A stretch of 64,000 bases of DNA from UBA8079 sp049601915 (GCA_049601915.1 JBMYRB010000009.1:7038-71037), one strand, 5' to 3'; shown: positions 25,890 through 35,541, counted from the first letter of the stretch. The notes: generated by a model from the sequence alone, not told the origin. A program made the numbers and translations.

Positions 25890-26426
25890 CTAGCCCTCGG
25901 CAGCAAAATCGGGGAACGCCGCATCACGATCGGACATAAGCGTCGGTGTCTCCGGCCAATCGACGGCAAAGGTAGGGTCGTCCCACCGAACACCGCGTGC
26001 CAGATCCGCAACATAAGCTGCACCCATCAGATATTCGATTTCGCAAGCGTCTTCGAGCGTCAGGAAGCCGTGCGCGCAGCCGGATGGCACGAACATGGCG
26101 TTCTGACCTTCGGCGGTCAGTTCGATGCCGGTCCATTGGCAGAAAGTGCTCGACCGGGGTCGGAGGTCAACGGCAACATCGAAGATACGCCCGCGCGTGC
26201 AGCGGATCAGCTTGGGATCGGGTATCGGTTCCGCCTGATAATGCATGCCTCGTAGCGTGCCCCGTCGGTGATTGCGCGAGATATTGATCTGGGCGACGTC
26301 GAAGTTGATGCCGGCCGATCGAAACTCGTCGGCGCAATAGCTTCGCGCGAAGTCGCCACGTGTATCGGCAATGGGCGCTGTCGCGACTTCGAAGACGCCG
26401 GCGATTTCCGTGGGCATCAACTTCAT
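25890..26426 (-). CDS. dTDP-4-dehydrorhamnose 3,5-epimerase family protein
   Basis: This is a 178-residue cupin-fold sugar-nucleotide epimerase. It shows the family's NISRNHRRGTLRGMHYQ with the catalytic His, KLIRCTRGRIFDVAVDLR, and FVPSGCAHGFLTLEDACEIEYL. In this operon the substrate is more likely a CDP-4-keto-6-deoxyhexose than the dTDP sugar, because the upstream dehydratase is CDP-glucose type. The start overlaps the stop of the methyltransferase gene (TGATG), so the two are coupled. Confidence 0.87.
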   Translation of the reverse strand: MKLMPTEIAGVFEVATAPIADTRGDFARSYCADEFRSAGINFDVAQINISRNHRRGTLRGMHYQAEPIPDPKLIRCTRGRIFDVAVDLRPRSSTFCQWTGIELTAEGQNAMFVPSGCAHGFLTLEDACEIEYLMGAAYVADLARGVRWDDPTFAVDWPETPTLMSDRDAAFPDFAAEG

Positions 26427-27673
26427 CACAAGATAGTCAGCTCCGGTACGGCGACAACAAACCGTCCGCCCCATTCCGTGATGTCGTAGTGGGCGGTCGT
26501 GATCTCACGTTTCAGATTCCACGGTAATATCAGCACAAAGTCCGGCTTCGTGTCGCCTACTCGCTCGGGCGCCACGATCGGGATGCGGCTGCCGGGCAGG
26601 AATTTGCCCTGCTTCTGGTCGCTGACATCGGCCACATAATCGATCTGGGTTGCGTCTATGCCGCAGTAATTGAGCAGCGTATTTCCCTTGGCGGCGGCAC
26701 CGTAGGCGATGACGGTTTTACCCCCGGCGCGCGACTGGGCAAGAAACGCCAGGAGGCCGTCGCGAATGGCTTCGACGCGAGCCTGGAAGCCGGCGTAGCT
26801 CTCGATCTTGTCGAGCCTCATGGCGGCCTCATCACGTCGGACTTTTGCGAGCCCGGGCTCTTCCAGGCGTGCGGTGCCGGCCATGAGTGATGCAAATATC
26901 CGCAAGCTCCCGCCATGGGTCGGCAGCTCTTCGACATCAAACAGCCGCAGCCCGTGTCGGGCGAATATCTTCTCGACGACGAGCAGTGAGAAATACGAGA
27001 AATGCTCGTGGTAGATCGTGTCGAATTGCGCGTCCTCGATCAGGCGTGTCAGATGCGGGAACTCCATTGTCAGAACACCATCATCTGACAACAGATGCGC
27101 GAGACCCGCGACGAAATCGTTGAGATCGGGAACATGGGCCAACACGTTGTTGCCGAGCAACAGGTCTGCCTTGGTGCCCTTGTCCCGCAGGGACTTGGCG
27201 AGATCGAGGCCGAAGAAGGCGGCCAATGTCGGTACGCCGTTTGCTTCGGCGGCCTTCGCGACATTGGCAGCGGGCTCGATCCCGAGGACAGGTATGCCTG
27301 CCTTGACGAAATGCTGCAGCAAGTAGCCGTCGTTGCTGGCGACCTCGATGACCGAACTCGAAGGACCCAGCCCGAAGCGCTCCTGCGCCATTTTCGTATA
27401 GGCTTGCGCATGGGCGACCCAGCTCGTCGAGAAGGATGAGAAGTAGGCGTAGTCGGAGAAAATATCCTCGGCCGGCACGACGTCTTCCACCTGGACGAGC
27501 AGGCAGCTGTCGCACACACGTGCGTGAAGCGGATATCGGGGGTCCGCCGTGCCTTGATCGGCGTTGTCCAGATAGCTGTTTGCCAGCGGTGTTTCGCCGA
27601 GATCGGCAAAGCTGGTCTGCAAGGGTTCACCACAAAACCGGCACGCGGGATGTGTTTCGCTGCGAGCGCTCAT
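26426..27673 (-). CDS. Sugar C-methyltransferase (TylCIII/NovU type)
   Basis: This is a 415-residue SAM-dependent methylase with three parts: an N-terminal zinc knuckle (C11-x2-C14 and C54-x2-C57), a central SAM domain (SVIEVASNDGYLLQHFVKAG) and the C-terminal Methyltransf_14 domain (VIAYGAAAKGNTLLNYCG ... LPWNLKREI). This triad defines NDP-hexose C-methyltransferases that make branched sugars. It overlaps the CDP-glucose dehydratase gene by four bases. The product is therefore likely a 3-C-methyl-6-deoxy sugar; the exact position is inferred from the family. Confidence 0.88.
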   Translation of the reverse strand: MSARSETHPACRFCGEPLQTSFADLGETPLANSYLDNADQGTADPRYPLHARVCDSCLLVQVEDVVPAEDIFSDYAYFSSFSTSWVAHAQAYTKMAQERFGLGPSSSVIEVASNDGYLLQHFVKAGIPVLGIEPAANVAKAAEANGVPTLAAFFGLDLAKSLRDKGTKADLLLGNNVLAHVPDLNDFVAGLAHLLSDDGVLTMEFPHLTRLIEDAQFDTIYHEHFSYFSLLVVEKIFARHGLRLFDVEELPTHGGSLRIFASLMAGTARLEEPGLAKVRRDEAAMRLDKIESYAGFQARVEAIRDGLLAFLAQSRAGGKTVIAYGAAAKGNTLLNYCGIDATQIDYVADVSDQKQGKFLPGSRIPIVAPERVGDTKPDFVLILPWNLKREITTAHYDITEWGGRFVVAVPELTIL

Positions 27674-28758
27674 ATCGCCAATTCCTGATAGGCGCTGATC
27701 TGCCCTTCAACGAGATCACGTGGCGATTTGCCCTGTAGGGCTTGCGCGTGCCAGCGCGCCGTCCACTCGGCAGCATCCGCTTGGGACAGATGCGGGTGCC
27801 AATCAAGCGTAGTCGCCGAGAGCGACGTGTCGAGCGCCAGATTCCTGGCCTCCACGGGTCCATCCTGCGGCGTGTGATGCCAGTCTTCGACTTGAACACC
27901 CTCGGTGCGCGCCGTTTCGATCACGTGTTCCAAAACCCAGCGCACGGGCTGCGCTGTCTCTGTATCGGGTCCGAAATTGAGTGCACTGGGTAACTTCGCC
28001 TCTTCGTCGTGGACCATGGCCTCGACGTAGCGCATGTAACCCGTGAGCACATCGAGGACATGTTGCCAGGGGCGCGTTGCATCCGGGTTGCGAACCTCGA
28101 GCGCCTGACCGGCGTCGATGGCCCGGAAGAGGTCGGGCAGTATTCGGTCCTCCGACCAGTCGCCGCCGCCAATGACGTTGCCGGCCCGCGCGGTGGCGAG
28201 CCGCGGTGCGCGGTCGCGGTTCTCGAGGATTCCCTTGCGCCAACCCGCGCTCAGCGTTTCCTGCGCCGCCTTCGAGGCGCTGTAGGGCTCGCTGCCGCCC
28301 AGCGGATCGGACTCCACGAACGGGCGTCCGCTGTTGTCGTTGCGGTAACATTTGTCGCTGGTGACAACCAGGATCGCGCGTAGCCCGGTGCAGGTATTGA
28401 GATTCTCCAGAAGATTACCGGTTCCCTGGACATTGGTGGCGTATGTACCCAACGGATCCCGGTGGGCGCGGCGTACCAACGACTGTGCGGCAAGGTGAAT
28501 GACGATGTCCGGGTCGGCGGTCGCGCAGGCAATTTCCACGGCTTCTCGATCGCGGATATCACCGGTCATGGAGGTGAGGTATGTCCAGTCACCCAGATCG
28601 CGAAACAGGTTCGCACCCGGCTCCGGAGCAAGGGCAAACCCGTGCACTTCCGCGCCCAGCATTTCCAGCCAGGCGCTCAGCCATGCGCCCTTGAAACCGG
28701 TATGGCCGGTCACGAGGACGCGTCGTCCGCGCCAGAATTCCTGATCGGGTTTGCTCAT
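27670..28758 (-). CDS. rfbG: CDP-glucose 4,6-dehydratase
   Basis: This is a 362-residue extended SDR. NAD loop VTGHTGFKGAWLSAWLEMLG (residues 16-35) is characteristic of RfbG rather than RmlB. The active site has T133-SDK136-CYRN and Y159-SAS-K163. It converts CDP-glucose to CDP-4-keto-6-deoxyglucose, the branch point for dideoxy and C-methyl sugars of O-antigens. The partner glucose-1-phosphate cytidylyltransferase (rfbF) is not in the window. It overlaps both neighbours by four bases, within one operon. Confidence 0.92.
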   Translation of the reverse strand: MSKPDQEFWRGRRVLVTGHTGFKGAWLSAWLEMLGAEVHGFALAPEPGANLFRDLGDWTYLTSMTGDIRDREAVEIACATADPDIVIHLAAQSLVRRAHRDPLGTYATNVQGTGNLLENLNTCTGLRAILVVTSDKCYRNDNSGRPFVESDPLGGSEPYSASKAAQETLSAGWRKGILENRDRAPRLATARAGNVIGGGDWSEDRILPDLFRAIDAGQALEVRNPDATRPWQHVLDVLTGYMRYVEAMVHDEEAKLPSALNFGPDTETAQPVRWVLEHVIETARTEGVQVEDWHHTPQDGPVEARNLALDTSLSATTLDWHPHLSQADAAEWTARWHAQALQGKSPRDLVEGQISAYQELAI

Positions 28759-29741
28759 CGGTTCTCTGTATCGGGGTGGGAGGGCCTAGCGCGGCTTACC
28801 GTTCGCGATGCCGGGACGTGGAGCAGATATCCGGCCGTCCCGAACAGACGGGCCAGATCACGCCATGCCTGCGCGCGGCGGAAGGTCAGCGTATTCCCGA
28901 GGGTTTTCAATGTGTAGCGAAGTAGGTTCGGCCAGGCGATCGCGGCGCATGCCGCTCTGCCATGATATTTCTGCTCAAGATAAAGCCGCGACCAGGCCAT
29001 GTGCCAATACTTCTCCCATCGGTAATGGGCGCTCGGGCGTACCGAGCCACCGCCGCCGTGATTGACCAGCGCGCCCGGCACCAGAATGGCGCTAAACCCC
29101 TTCTGTCGAATGCGCATACAGAAATCATCATCTTCGTAATACAGAAAGATGGCGTCGTCGAATGGTCCGATGTCGTGGAATGATGTCATGCGGAGTAAAA
29201 CAACAGCACCCGACAGATATTCAGCACAGCATGGTCCGTCGGGGAGCACTTCGCCCGCGCGCGGCAGCAGCAAACGCCGCCGGAACAATTCGGCATCGTG
29301 CGCCGGTTCATACAAACCAGAATCGTCGAACACGCAGGGTGCAAGAAGCGCGGCGTCCGGATAGGCATCGGCGGCGTCGAGCAGCCGTTCCAGCGCCGCC
29401 GTATCGACCCTGGAATCGGGATTGGCGAGCAGTGCGAACTCGCGCGTGACCTTTGCGAGGCCCTGGTTGGCACCGGCGCCGTATCCAACACCAATGGCGT
29501 TTTCCTCAATGTCGGCATGCGGCAACATGCGACGCACCAGCTCCGGCGTGCCGTCGTCGCTGGCATTGTCGACAACGATTACCTCTGCCCCATCACCAAT
29601 ATCTGCTAGGCAACTTTCGATGACCGCGCGGCTGTGGTGGGTGACGACGACAACGGAAACGCGCTGCCAGGCATCAGCCTGTTCGGAGTTCGTATTTTCG
29701 GTTGTGGGAGCCACGCCCGGAACCAGTTTGTGTTCAGTCAT
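28755..29741 (-). CDS. Glycosyltransferase family 2 (rhamnosyltransferase-like)
   Basis: This is a 328-residue GT-A enzyme. It opens with a polar leader, then VSVVVVTHHSRAVIESCL, VIVVDNASDDGTPELVRRM, and the acceptor region FDDAIFLYYEDDDFCMRIRQKG, which is the pattern of WbbL-like rhamnosyl and deoxysugar transferases. It is the first gene of the deoxysugar operon and probably transfers the C-methyl deoxysugar onto a surface glycan. The C-terminus has a basic, amphipathic region that could associate with the membrane. Confidence 0.86.
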   Translation of the reverse strand: MTEHKLVPGVAPTTENTNSEQADAWQRVSVVVVTHHSRAVIESCLADIGDGAEVIVVDNASDDGTPELVRRMLPHADIEENAIGVGYGAGANQGLAKVTREFALLANPDSRVDTAALERLLDAADAYPDAALLAPCVFDDSGLYEPAHDAELFRRRLLLPRAGEVLPDGPCCAEYLSGAVVLLRMTSFHDIGPFDDAIFLYYEDDDFCMRIRQKGFSAILVPGALVNHGGGGSVRPSAHYRWEKYWHMAWSRLYLEQKYHGRAACAAIAWPNLLRYTLKTLGNTLTFRRAQAWRDLARLFGTAGYLLHVPASRTVSRARPSHPDTENR

Positions 29742-29794
29742 GAAGGATCGGGATTTTGGCCCCGACCGCCGCGTCGCGACAAGCGAAGTCGCGC

Positions 29795-30664
29795 CTATTT
29801 CGACAGCATTTCGCGCGCCAGACCGAACAACTGGCCGTCGCCGGCTGCCAAAGATTCGAGCACGCTGAAATGATTGGCGCCATGCACGCTTGCTATCGTG
29901 ACGTTGGCGCCGTGGTTGCGGCAGTTTGCGGCGAACGCTTCGGCCTGACGGTGGAACTCGCGGCCCTCATGAGAGCCGAGTGCGACGACCGTGTTTGCGT
30001 TGGTGCGCGGCAGCGCGAACATCGGGCTGAGAGCAGCGGCACTGACCGCGTCGAGGCCCAGGGGATCGCCGATCGGCGTATGGCGGATCGGCTCAAGATC
30101 AAAAATGCCGCTGATCGGTATCGCGCTTTTCACGACATCTTCGGGCAGGCCGCCATCGAATGCCGACCAGTCGGTGGTGAGCGCCACGCCGGCGAGATGC
30201 CCGCCGGCCGAATGGCCGCTGACCTGGAGCCTGTCCCGATCATAACCGAGCGCGGAGCCGTTCTTCCAGATATGCGCGATCCCCCGCCGCACCTGATCGA
30301 CCAGTTCGGCAAGCGTGACGTCGGGGCAGAGCGAGTATTCAAGGTTGGCGAAGCCGATGCCCGCAGCCAGAAAAGGGCTCGCCAGAAATGCATAGCTTTC
30401 CTTGTCGTTCCATTGCCAGTAACCGCCATGGATGAACACATGAAGCGGCGGGTTCGGGATATCCGGCAGGAATAAATCGAAGCGGTCGCGCGGTCCGTCG
30501 CCATAGGTGAGGTCGATCCGTGCGTTGGTCGCGTCGGCACGAAGCTGATCGCTGCACGTTTCGAAATCGGCGATGAAAGCCTCATAGTCCGGTACTTTTC
30601 CGCGATTATCGTATTCGGCGAACAGCGTGTCCGCGTCATAGTCGAGATACACAATGTCGCCCAT
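29795..30664 (-). CDS. Alpha/beta hydrolase, arylformamidase-like
   Basis: This is a roughly 289-residue serine hydrolase with the oxyanion motif VFIHGGYWQW and nucleophile elbow QVSGHSAGGHLAG. These are hallmarks of the kynurenine-formamidase/esterase branch; a His near VHGANHFSVLE completes the triad. ATG 30664 is preferred; a TTG at 30688 would overlap the previous stop and add eight residues. It follows the HIBADH-like gene on the same strand. The substrate is unknown. Confidence 0.82.
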   Translation of the reverse strand: MGDIVYLDYDADTLFAEYDNRGKVPDYEAFIADFETCSDQLRADATNARIDLTYGDGPRDRFDLFLPDIPNPPLHVFIHGGYWQWNDKESYAFLASPFLAAGIGFANLEYSLCPDVTLAELVDQVRRGIAHIWKNGSALGYDRDRLQVSGHSAGGHLAGVALTTDWSAFDGGLPEDVVKSAIPISGIFDLEPIRHTPIGDPLGLDAVSAAALSPMFALPRTNANTVVALGSHEGREFHRQAEAFAANCRNHGANVTIASVHGANHFSVLESLAAGDGQLFGLAREMLSK

Positions 30665-30684
30665 TTGAATTCCGCTGGAAGCGT

Positions 30685-31581
30685 TCAACGCGTTTCGCGC
30701 CCTGTACCCGAAAGTGTCTCATAAATCTTGCACAATGCGGCCGTGTCGATGTCGTACATGCCCATCCCGACGGCGGCCTGATGCATCTGCAGTGCGGCCT
30801 GAAACAGCGGTGCAGGGTAGTTCATCTCCTGTGCAAAAGCACCGATGACCGGTCCGTCCTTGGACGCCATGCCGAAATTTCCGCGTGAGCTTGTGTAATC
30901 CTCGCTGACCATCATCGGGCCACGAATTTCCCACAGCACGGAGTTCGCCGCGCTGTCCTTCACCAGATTGAACACGTCTTCCGCCTGCAATCCGGCCTTG
31001 AGACCCATCGCCATCGCTTCGGCGTTTGCCGCCGTCATCACACAGACCAGATGGTTTATCACGAACTTGATCTTGCTCGCGTTGCCGAACGCGCCGACGA
31101 AGCTGTGTTTTCTTGTGAAAACCGAGAGAATATCCCCGTTGGCTTCATAGGCTGCCTGATCGCCGCTCATATAGGCGGTGAGAGTTTTGGCGAGGATCAT
31201 GTCGCGATTGCCGCTGACGGTGCCGTCGATCAATGTCATGCCTGAATCAGAGGCGATCCGCGCGGCCTCGGCCTTCACCACAATGGGCAGGGTGCAGGTA
31301 TCGATCAGGACGAGGCCGTCGCGTCCAGCCGATGTGACACTGCCCTGGCCCGAGATTACGGCCTGAAAAGCCTCAATCGTGGGCAGTGACAGCAGAACCA
31401 CATCGGCCTGTTCCGCCACATCACGTGGGCTGCCAGCCCGGCGCCCGCCATTCTCTTCAAGCTCGTCGAGCGCGGCGTCGCGCACATCAAATCCGACAAC
31501 CTCGAAGCCGCCTTTTACCAGCATGATCGCCATGGCGGATCCCATCGCGCCAAGTCCCACAACGCCGACTGTTTTGGTCAT
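30685..31581 (-). CDS. 3-hydroxyisobutyrate dehydrogenase family oxidoreductase
   Basis: This is a 298-residue beta-hydroxyacid dehydrogenase: N-terminal VGVVGLGAMGSAMAIML NAD(P) loop, substrate motif DGTVSGNRDM and catalytic K172 in GNASKIKFVINH. Family members oxidise 3-hydroxyisobutyrate, tartronate semialdehyde, 6-phosphogluconate or related acids. The substrate loop here reads TVSGN where close relatives have PVSGG, so specificity cannot be assigned. It is paired with the hydrolase downstream and is divergent from the oxygenase at 31775. Confidence 0.86.
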   Translation of the reverse strand: MTKTVGVVGLGAMGSAMAIMLVKGGFEVVGFDVRDAALDELEENGGRRAGSPRDVAEQADVVLLSLPTIEAFQAVISGQGSVTSAGRDGLVLIDTCTLPIVVKAEAARIASDSGMTLIDGTVSGNRDMILAKTLTAYMSGDQAAYEANGDILSVFTRKHSFVGAFGNASKIKFVINHLVCVMTAANAEAMAMGLKAGLQAEDVFNLVKDSAANSVLWEIRGPMMVSEDYTSSRGNFGMASKDGPVIGAFAQEMNYPAPLFQAALQMHQAAVGMGMYDIDTAALCKIYETLSGTGRETR

Positions 31582-31774
31582 TTACGTCTCCTCTGTCCCG
31601 GGTGGTCCCGGGGATTACGTTTCTTTGGCACAGTCCCGGGCCGACTTCAGACTGGGCTGGCACGAGTCTTAGCCGGTGAGACGCGCTATTTCCAAAACTT
31701 GTCGATCTGTCGGCAATGGGAAAGGCTTCGCGAAACTTTCCGTCTCGCGACGAACCGCCAACAAGAGTTTCGCC

Positions 31775-32812
31775 ATGCCCAGTATGACCGCCAGTGAGCG
31801 CCCATACCGTGTTGCCACCGAAGACGAGTTTCCCATTCTGGACGTCGGTCCCTATCTCGCCGGCGAAGCGGCCGCGCTGGATGCCCTGGCGACCCAGGTG
31901 CGTGATGCGCTGGAGCGGGTCGGGTTCATGATGTGGGTCAATCACGGGCTCGACTGGTCGGTGATCGAAAACGGGTTTGCCGGTGCGCGGCAATTCCATG
32001 ATCTACCGTTGGAAGAAAAACTGGAGATGCGGGTCAACGAACATCAGATCGGCTATGTCCCGATGAACTTCACCTTCAACGAAGCCCACGCGGTCGACAG
32101 CGCGAAAGGGTTGAAACGCGATGCGTCTGAGAACCTGACCTATTATCAGGAACGATCGCCTGACGACCCCAAGGTCCTGTCCGGAGAGCGTTTTCGCGGG
32201 CTCAACCAATGGCCTAAAGAAGCCCACGCACCGGGATTCCGGGAATCGCAGTTGGCCTATCACGCCATGATGTCGGATCTCGGCTATCGGATGCTTCCGG
32301 TTTACGCCCGCGCGATGGATATGCCCGGCGATTTCTTTGATGACTATTTCAAGGATCCGACGATTGTGGTCCGGATGGTCAAATATCCCACGGTTGGTGC
32401 GCTTCGCGATGATCAGTTCGGTGCCTCGTCTCATACGGATGCCGGCTTCATCACCATGCTGCCGCAAAGCAACCAGCCGGGGCTTCAGATCAAAACCCCC
32501 GATGAAGAATGGATCGACCATCCGCCGATGGCGCAGGGCATGATTGTGAATTCCGGCAATATGCTTCGGCGTTGGTCGAATGATCGCTTTGTCGCGACAC
32601 CTCATCGCGTGACCACAGCGACTACCGAGGACCGGTATTCGCTGGCTTTCTTCTTCAACCCCGATCTCGATGACGTCATCGACCCGGTCGAGGGATGTGC
32701 CGGCCCCGACAATCCCGCTCGCTATGAACCGATCCGCTACGGTGATTTCTTTGCCGACTATCTGGCTAGCACTTACACCCACCAGAAGGGCAAATCCGAG
32801 GCCGCCGAATAG
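31775..32812 (+). CDS. 2-oxoglutarate/Fe(II) oxygenase-like protein (isopenicillin N synthase family)
   Basis: This is a 345-residue double-stranded beta-helix oxygenase. Iron ligands are H220-x-D222 (SSHTDAGFITML) and H277 (ATPHRVT); the 2OG-binding R287-x-S289 motif is in EDRYSLAFFFNPD. The N-terminal DIOX_N-like region (FPILDVGPYL ... VGFMMWVNHG) is typical. Start is ATG 31775 or 31784. It would hydroxylate or desaturate a small molecule, by family. It is divergent from the HIBADH-like gene and followed by a GlcG-like gene. Confidence 0.88.
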   Translation: MPSMTASERPYRVATEDEFPILDVGPYLAGEAAALDALATQVRDALERVGFMMWVNHGLDWSVIENGFAGARQFHDLPLEEKLEMRVNEHQIGYVPMNFTFNEAHAVDSAKGLKRDASENLTYYQERSPDDPKVLSGERFRGLNQWPKEAHAPGFRESQLAYHAMMSDLGYRMLPVYARAMDMPGDFFDDYFKDPTIVVRMVKYPTVGALRDDQFGASSHTDAGFITMLPQSNQPGLQIKTPDEEWIDHPPMAQGMIVNSGNMLRRWSNDRFVATPHRVTTATTEDRYSLAFFFNPDLDDVIDPVEGCAGPDNPARYEPIRYGDFFADYLASTYTHQKGKSEAAE

Positions 32813-32919
32813 CCATGAGATGCCAAAATATCCCCGGTTTGGAACTGGTTTTCGGTGGTGCCGGCGGTTAGTCTGCGCCCAACATTCTGAACATGAACAT
32901 TCCGTTGGGGAGCAAGAAT

Positions 32920-33348
32920 ATGGCGAAGGTGACACTGGAAAAGGCGAACAAGATCATCGCGGCCGGCCAGGCCAAGGGCCGGGAAATGGATATCGGCCCG
33001 CTGACCATCGTGGTCCTCGACGACGGCGGTCATCTCGTGTCGATGCAGCGCGAAGACAAAAGCGGAATCATGCGGTTTGAGATTGCCTTCGGCAAAGCCT
33101 GGGGCGGACTGGCCATCGGTCGTTCCTCGCGGGCCAACGAGGCGGATTTCCTGACCCGCGAGCATTTCGGCGTTGCCATCGCGGCGGCCTCGGGCGGCCG
33201 GGTAATCCCCGTCGCCGGCGGCGTGTTGATTCGCGATGCGGACGGCAATGTTGCGGGCGCGGTCGGCGTGACCGGTGACAGCTCGGACAATGACGAGGCT
33301 TGCGCGGTGGCGGGTATCGAGGCTGCGGGCCTGACCGCTCAGGTCTAG
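32920..33348 (+). CDS. GlcG/HbpS-like heme-binding family protein
   Basis: This is a 142-residue second GlcG-like protein (LTIVVLDDGGHLVSMQREDKSG, then AASGGRVIPVAGGVLIRDADG and the C-terminal DNDEACAVAG helix). ATG 32920 has GGGGAG eight bases upstream and beats an ATG nine codons earlier. It differs considerably from the 4178-4603 member, so this is not a recent duplication. Its placement behind an oxygenase gene suggests a helper role in that pathway; activity is unknown. Confidence 0.85.
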   Translation: MAKVTLEKANKIIAAGQAKGREMDIGPLTIVVLDDGGHLVSMQREDKSGIMRFEIAFGKAWGGLAIGRSSRANEADFLTREHFGVAIAAASGGRVIPVAGGVLIRDADGNVAGAVGVTGDSSDNDEACAVAGIEAAGLTAQV

Positions 33349-33364
33349 CTAGTTCGACGGGGCG

Positions 33365-34558
33365 CTAGCCACCCCGTCGCCCGCAGATCCTCACGACCAG
33401 CAAAAACACGGTCAGACTTAGTATTGTCGTCGCCGTCTGCACCATGCCCATTTGCAGGGACAGGGTATGGGGAAGGTTGGCCACGATCAGCGCCATGACG
33501 AATGCCACCCCCATATGCAGGAACCCCCCCATTGCCGATGCGGCCCCAGCGAAGGATGGCGGCACGGTGTTGAGGGCCTGGGCATAGCAATTGGCCAGGA
33601 CGAGCCCGGTTCCGAAGTTGGATACGAGGATGGCCGTGACAATCCATGTCGGGGTCGCGAGGTCGGTTAGTGCGAGGCCGAGCTGCAGCAGGCCGCCAAG
33701 GACGCCCATCACGCATCCCACGCCGACTACGAGGTCTACCGGCAGGTGCCGGACCAACCGCCCGGAGACAAAGCTTCCGGATATGAAGGCTATGGGTATC
33801 ACCATCAGGTAGATGCCGAACACCTTTGGTGTGACGCCGAGCTGGCTGATCAGCACGATGGGAGCCGCCGTCATGAAAATCTGAAAGATTGAGCTCTGGA
33901 AAGAGACGGTCAGGCTGTAACCCATGAAACCGGCGCGGCGGAGCAGGGCTAGGTAGCCGCGGAAGAGCTGGAGCATATCGATACGCTCACGTGCGTCTTC
34001 GGGTAGTGTTTCGCGCAACACCGGAAAAGCCATGATGAGAGACAGGCCGCTTGCCAACGCGGTTACCAGGAATGTCGCGCGCCAGTTGAAGGTCTCGACC
34101 AGCTCGGCGCCGATCAGCGGCGCGATGGCCGGGCCGACCCCCAGAGAGATCGCCATATAGGACATGGCTTGTGCTGTTGCCTTGCCGTCATTCGTGTCGC
34201 GAACGGTGGCGCGGCCCACGACGATGGAGGCGCAGGCGCCGGCGGCCTGGAATAACCGTCCGCCGAGCAGCTGCCAGATGTCTGTCGCGAAAGCACAGGC
34301 CAGGCTGGCAAGCATGAAGAGCGCGACCCCACCCATGATGACCGGTCTCCGTCCGAACCGGTCGGAGAGTGGGCCGACGATGAGCTGCATGAGCGCAAAC
34401 GCGATCAGATAGGCCGGGATGATGAGCTGGGTCCGCCCGAGTGTCGTCTCGAGGTCTCGCGCGATGTCCGGCACGGCGGGCAGGAATATGGTCAGCGCCA
34501 GCTGGCTTGAGAACATCATCGCGAACAGGACCGCGAGCGAGGATCTGCGTAGCGCCAT
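33365..34558 (-). CDS. MFS transporter, Bcr/CflA drug-resistance type
   Basis: This is a 397-residue inner-membrane antiporter with about 12 hydrophobic segments. The family signature GPLSDRFGRRPVIMGG lies between helices 2 and 3, preceded by LIIPAYLIAFALMQLIV. Bcr/CflA proteins export drugs or metabolites such as sulfonamides, bicyclomycin or cysteine. It shares its strand with the reductase upstream, eight bases away, and converges with the GlcG-like gene. Confidence 0.88.
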   Translation of the reverse strand: MALRRSSLAVLFAMMFSSQLALTIFLPAVPDIARDLETTLGRTQLIIPAYLIAFALMQLIVGPLSDRFGRRPVIMGGVALFMLASLACAFATDIWQLLGGRLFQAAGACASIVVGRATVRDTNDGKATAQAMSYMAISLGVGPAIAPLIGAELVETFNWRATFLVTALASGLSLIMAFPVLRETLPEDARERIDMLQLFRGYLALLRRAGFMGYSLTVSFQSSIFQIFMTAAPIVLISQLGVTPKVFGIYLMVIPIAFISGSFVSGRLVRHLPVDLVVGVGCVMGVLGGLLQLGLALTDLATPTWIVTAILVSNFGTGLVLANCYAQALNTVPPSFAGAASAMGGFLHMGVAFVMALIVANLPHTLSLQMGMVQTATTILSLTVFLLVVRICGRRGG

Positions 34559-34566
34559 GCGTGTGA

Positions 34567-35541
34567 TCAGCAGAGGCCGGCGCGTCGCGCGCGACCACGT
34601 AACAGGGCGAGGACCGTGTCGATGGTCGGCGTCGGGACATTCGCGATTTCGCCCATTTCTGAGACAACGGTGACCATCACGTCGATTTCCAACGGGCGGC
34701 CAAGTTCCAGGTCCTGCAGGATCGAGGGCTTGAACTCACCCAGCTCGGCGCCGCGGTCGATCCGTGCCTCGACGCTCGTGTTCATCGGCAGGCCGAGTGC
34801 TTCGCCCACGTTCGAGGCTTCCTGCATCATCGCCGCCGCGATCGGCCTCACGTCCGCATCGCGGGCCAGTCCCGCGAGCGTCGCGCCGGTCAGGGTGCAA
34901 ATGGAGCCCATGCCCATATTCCCGATCAGCTTCATCCAGATTTCACTGTGAATGTCTTCGGTACCGCGCCCGTTGAGGTCCGCTTGAGATATCGCGTCGG
35001 CTAACGCGGCAGCGGGTGCCGTCATGCGTCGGCCGGCGTCGCCGACGATGAAAAGGTCTCCTGCTGCATGATCCACCACGCCCGGTTCGGGGACCGAGGC
35101 CCCGGCATGCACCACGCAGCCGAGCAGGCGATCCCGGGTCAGGGTTTCATCCAGGATCCCGTTCGGGTCGGTGGACAGTAGCGATCGGCCCGCCAGCGGA
35201 CCGGTAAGGGCGTGGCAGAACCACCAGGGAACCCCGTTCATCGCGGTGACAATGACCGTATCCGGTCCGAGGAGCGGGGCAAGGGAGGTGGCAATACCGG
35301 GCAGGGCCGGTGCCTTGAGTGTCAGGATGACATAGTCCTGGGGGTCCAGGTCGGTAGCATCGGCAGTGGCGTTTATGGTGATCGTGAATTTTTCATCCGC
35401 CCATTTCAGGGTAAGTCCGCGCGCCTGAATGGCCTGCAGATGGTCGCCGCGTGCAATGGCCGAGACATCATGTCCGGCCTTTGCGAGCCGGGCTGCTAGA
35501 ATGCCTCCGATCGCGCCGGCACCAACGATGCATATCTTCAT
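34567..35541 (-). CDS. 2-dehydropantoate 2-reductase family protein
   Basis: This is a 324-residue ketopantoate-reductase fold protein: MKICIVGAGAIGGILAARLAKAG NADPH loop and a C-terminal helical domain with the catalytic Lys and Asn in EIWMKLIGNMGMGS. Unlike the 1169-2101 paralogue, the Lys/Asn pair is intact, so this is the better candidate for real ketopantoate reductase (pantothenate pathway). Its neighbours, an amidase and an MFS transporter, point instead to a catabolic 2-ketoacid role. It is followed by the MFS gene after eight bases. Confidence 0.83.
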   Translation of the reverse strand: MKICIVGAGAIGGILAARLAKAGHDVSAIARGDHLQAIQARGLTLKWADEKFTITINATADATDLDPQDYVILTLKAPALPGIATSLAPLLGPDTVIVTAMNGVPWWFCHALTGPLAGRSLLSTDPNGILDETLTRDRLLGCVVHAGASVPEPGVVDHAAGDLFIVGDAGRRMTAPAAALADAISQADLNGRGTEDIHSEIWMKLIGNMGMGSICTLTGATLAGLARDADVRPIAAAMMQEASNVGEALGLPMNTSVEARIDRGAELGEFKPSILQDLELGRPLEIDVMVTVVSEMGEIANVPTPTIDTVLALLRGRARRAGLC

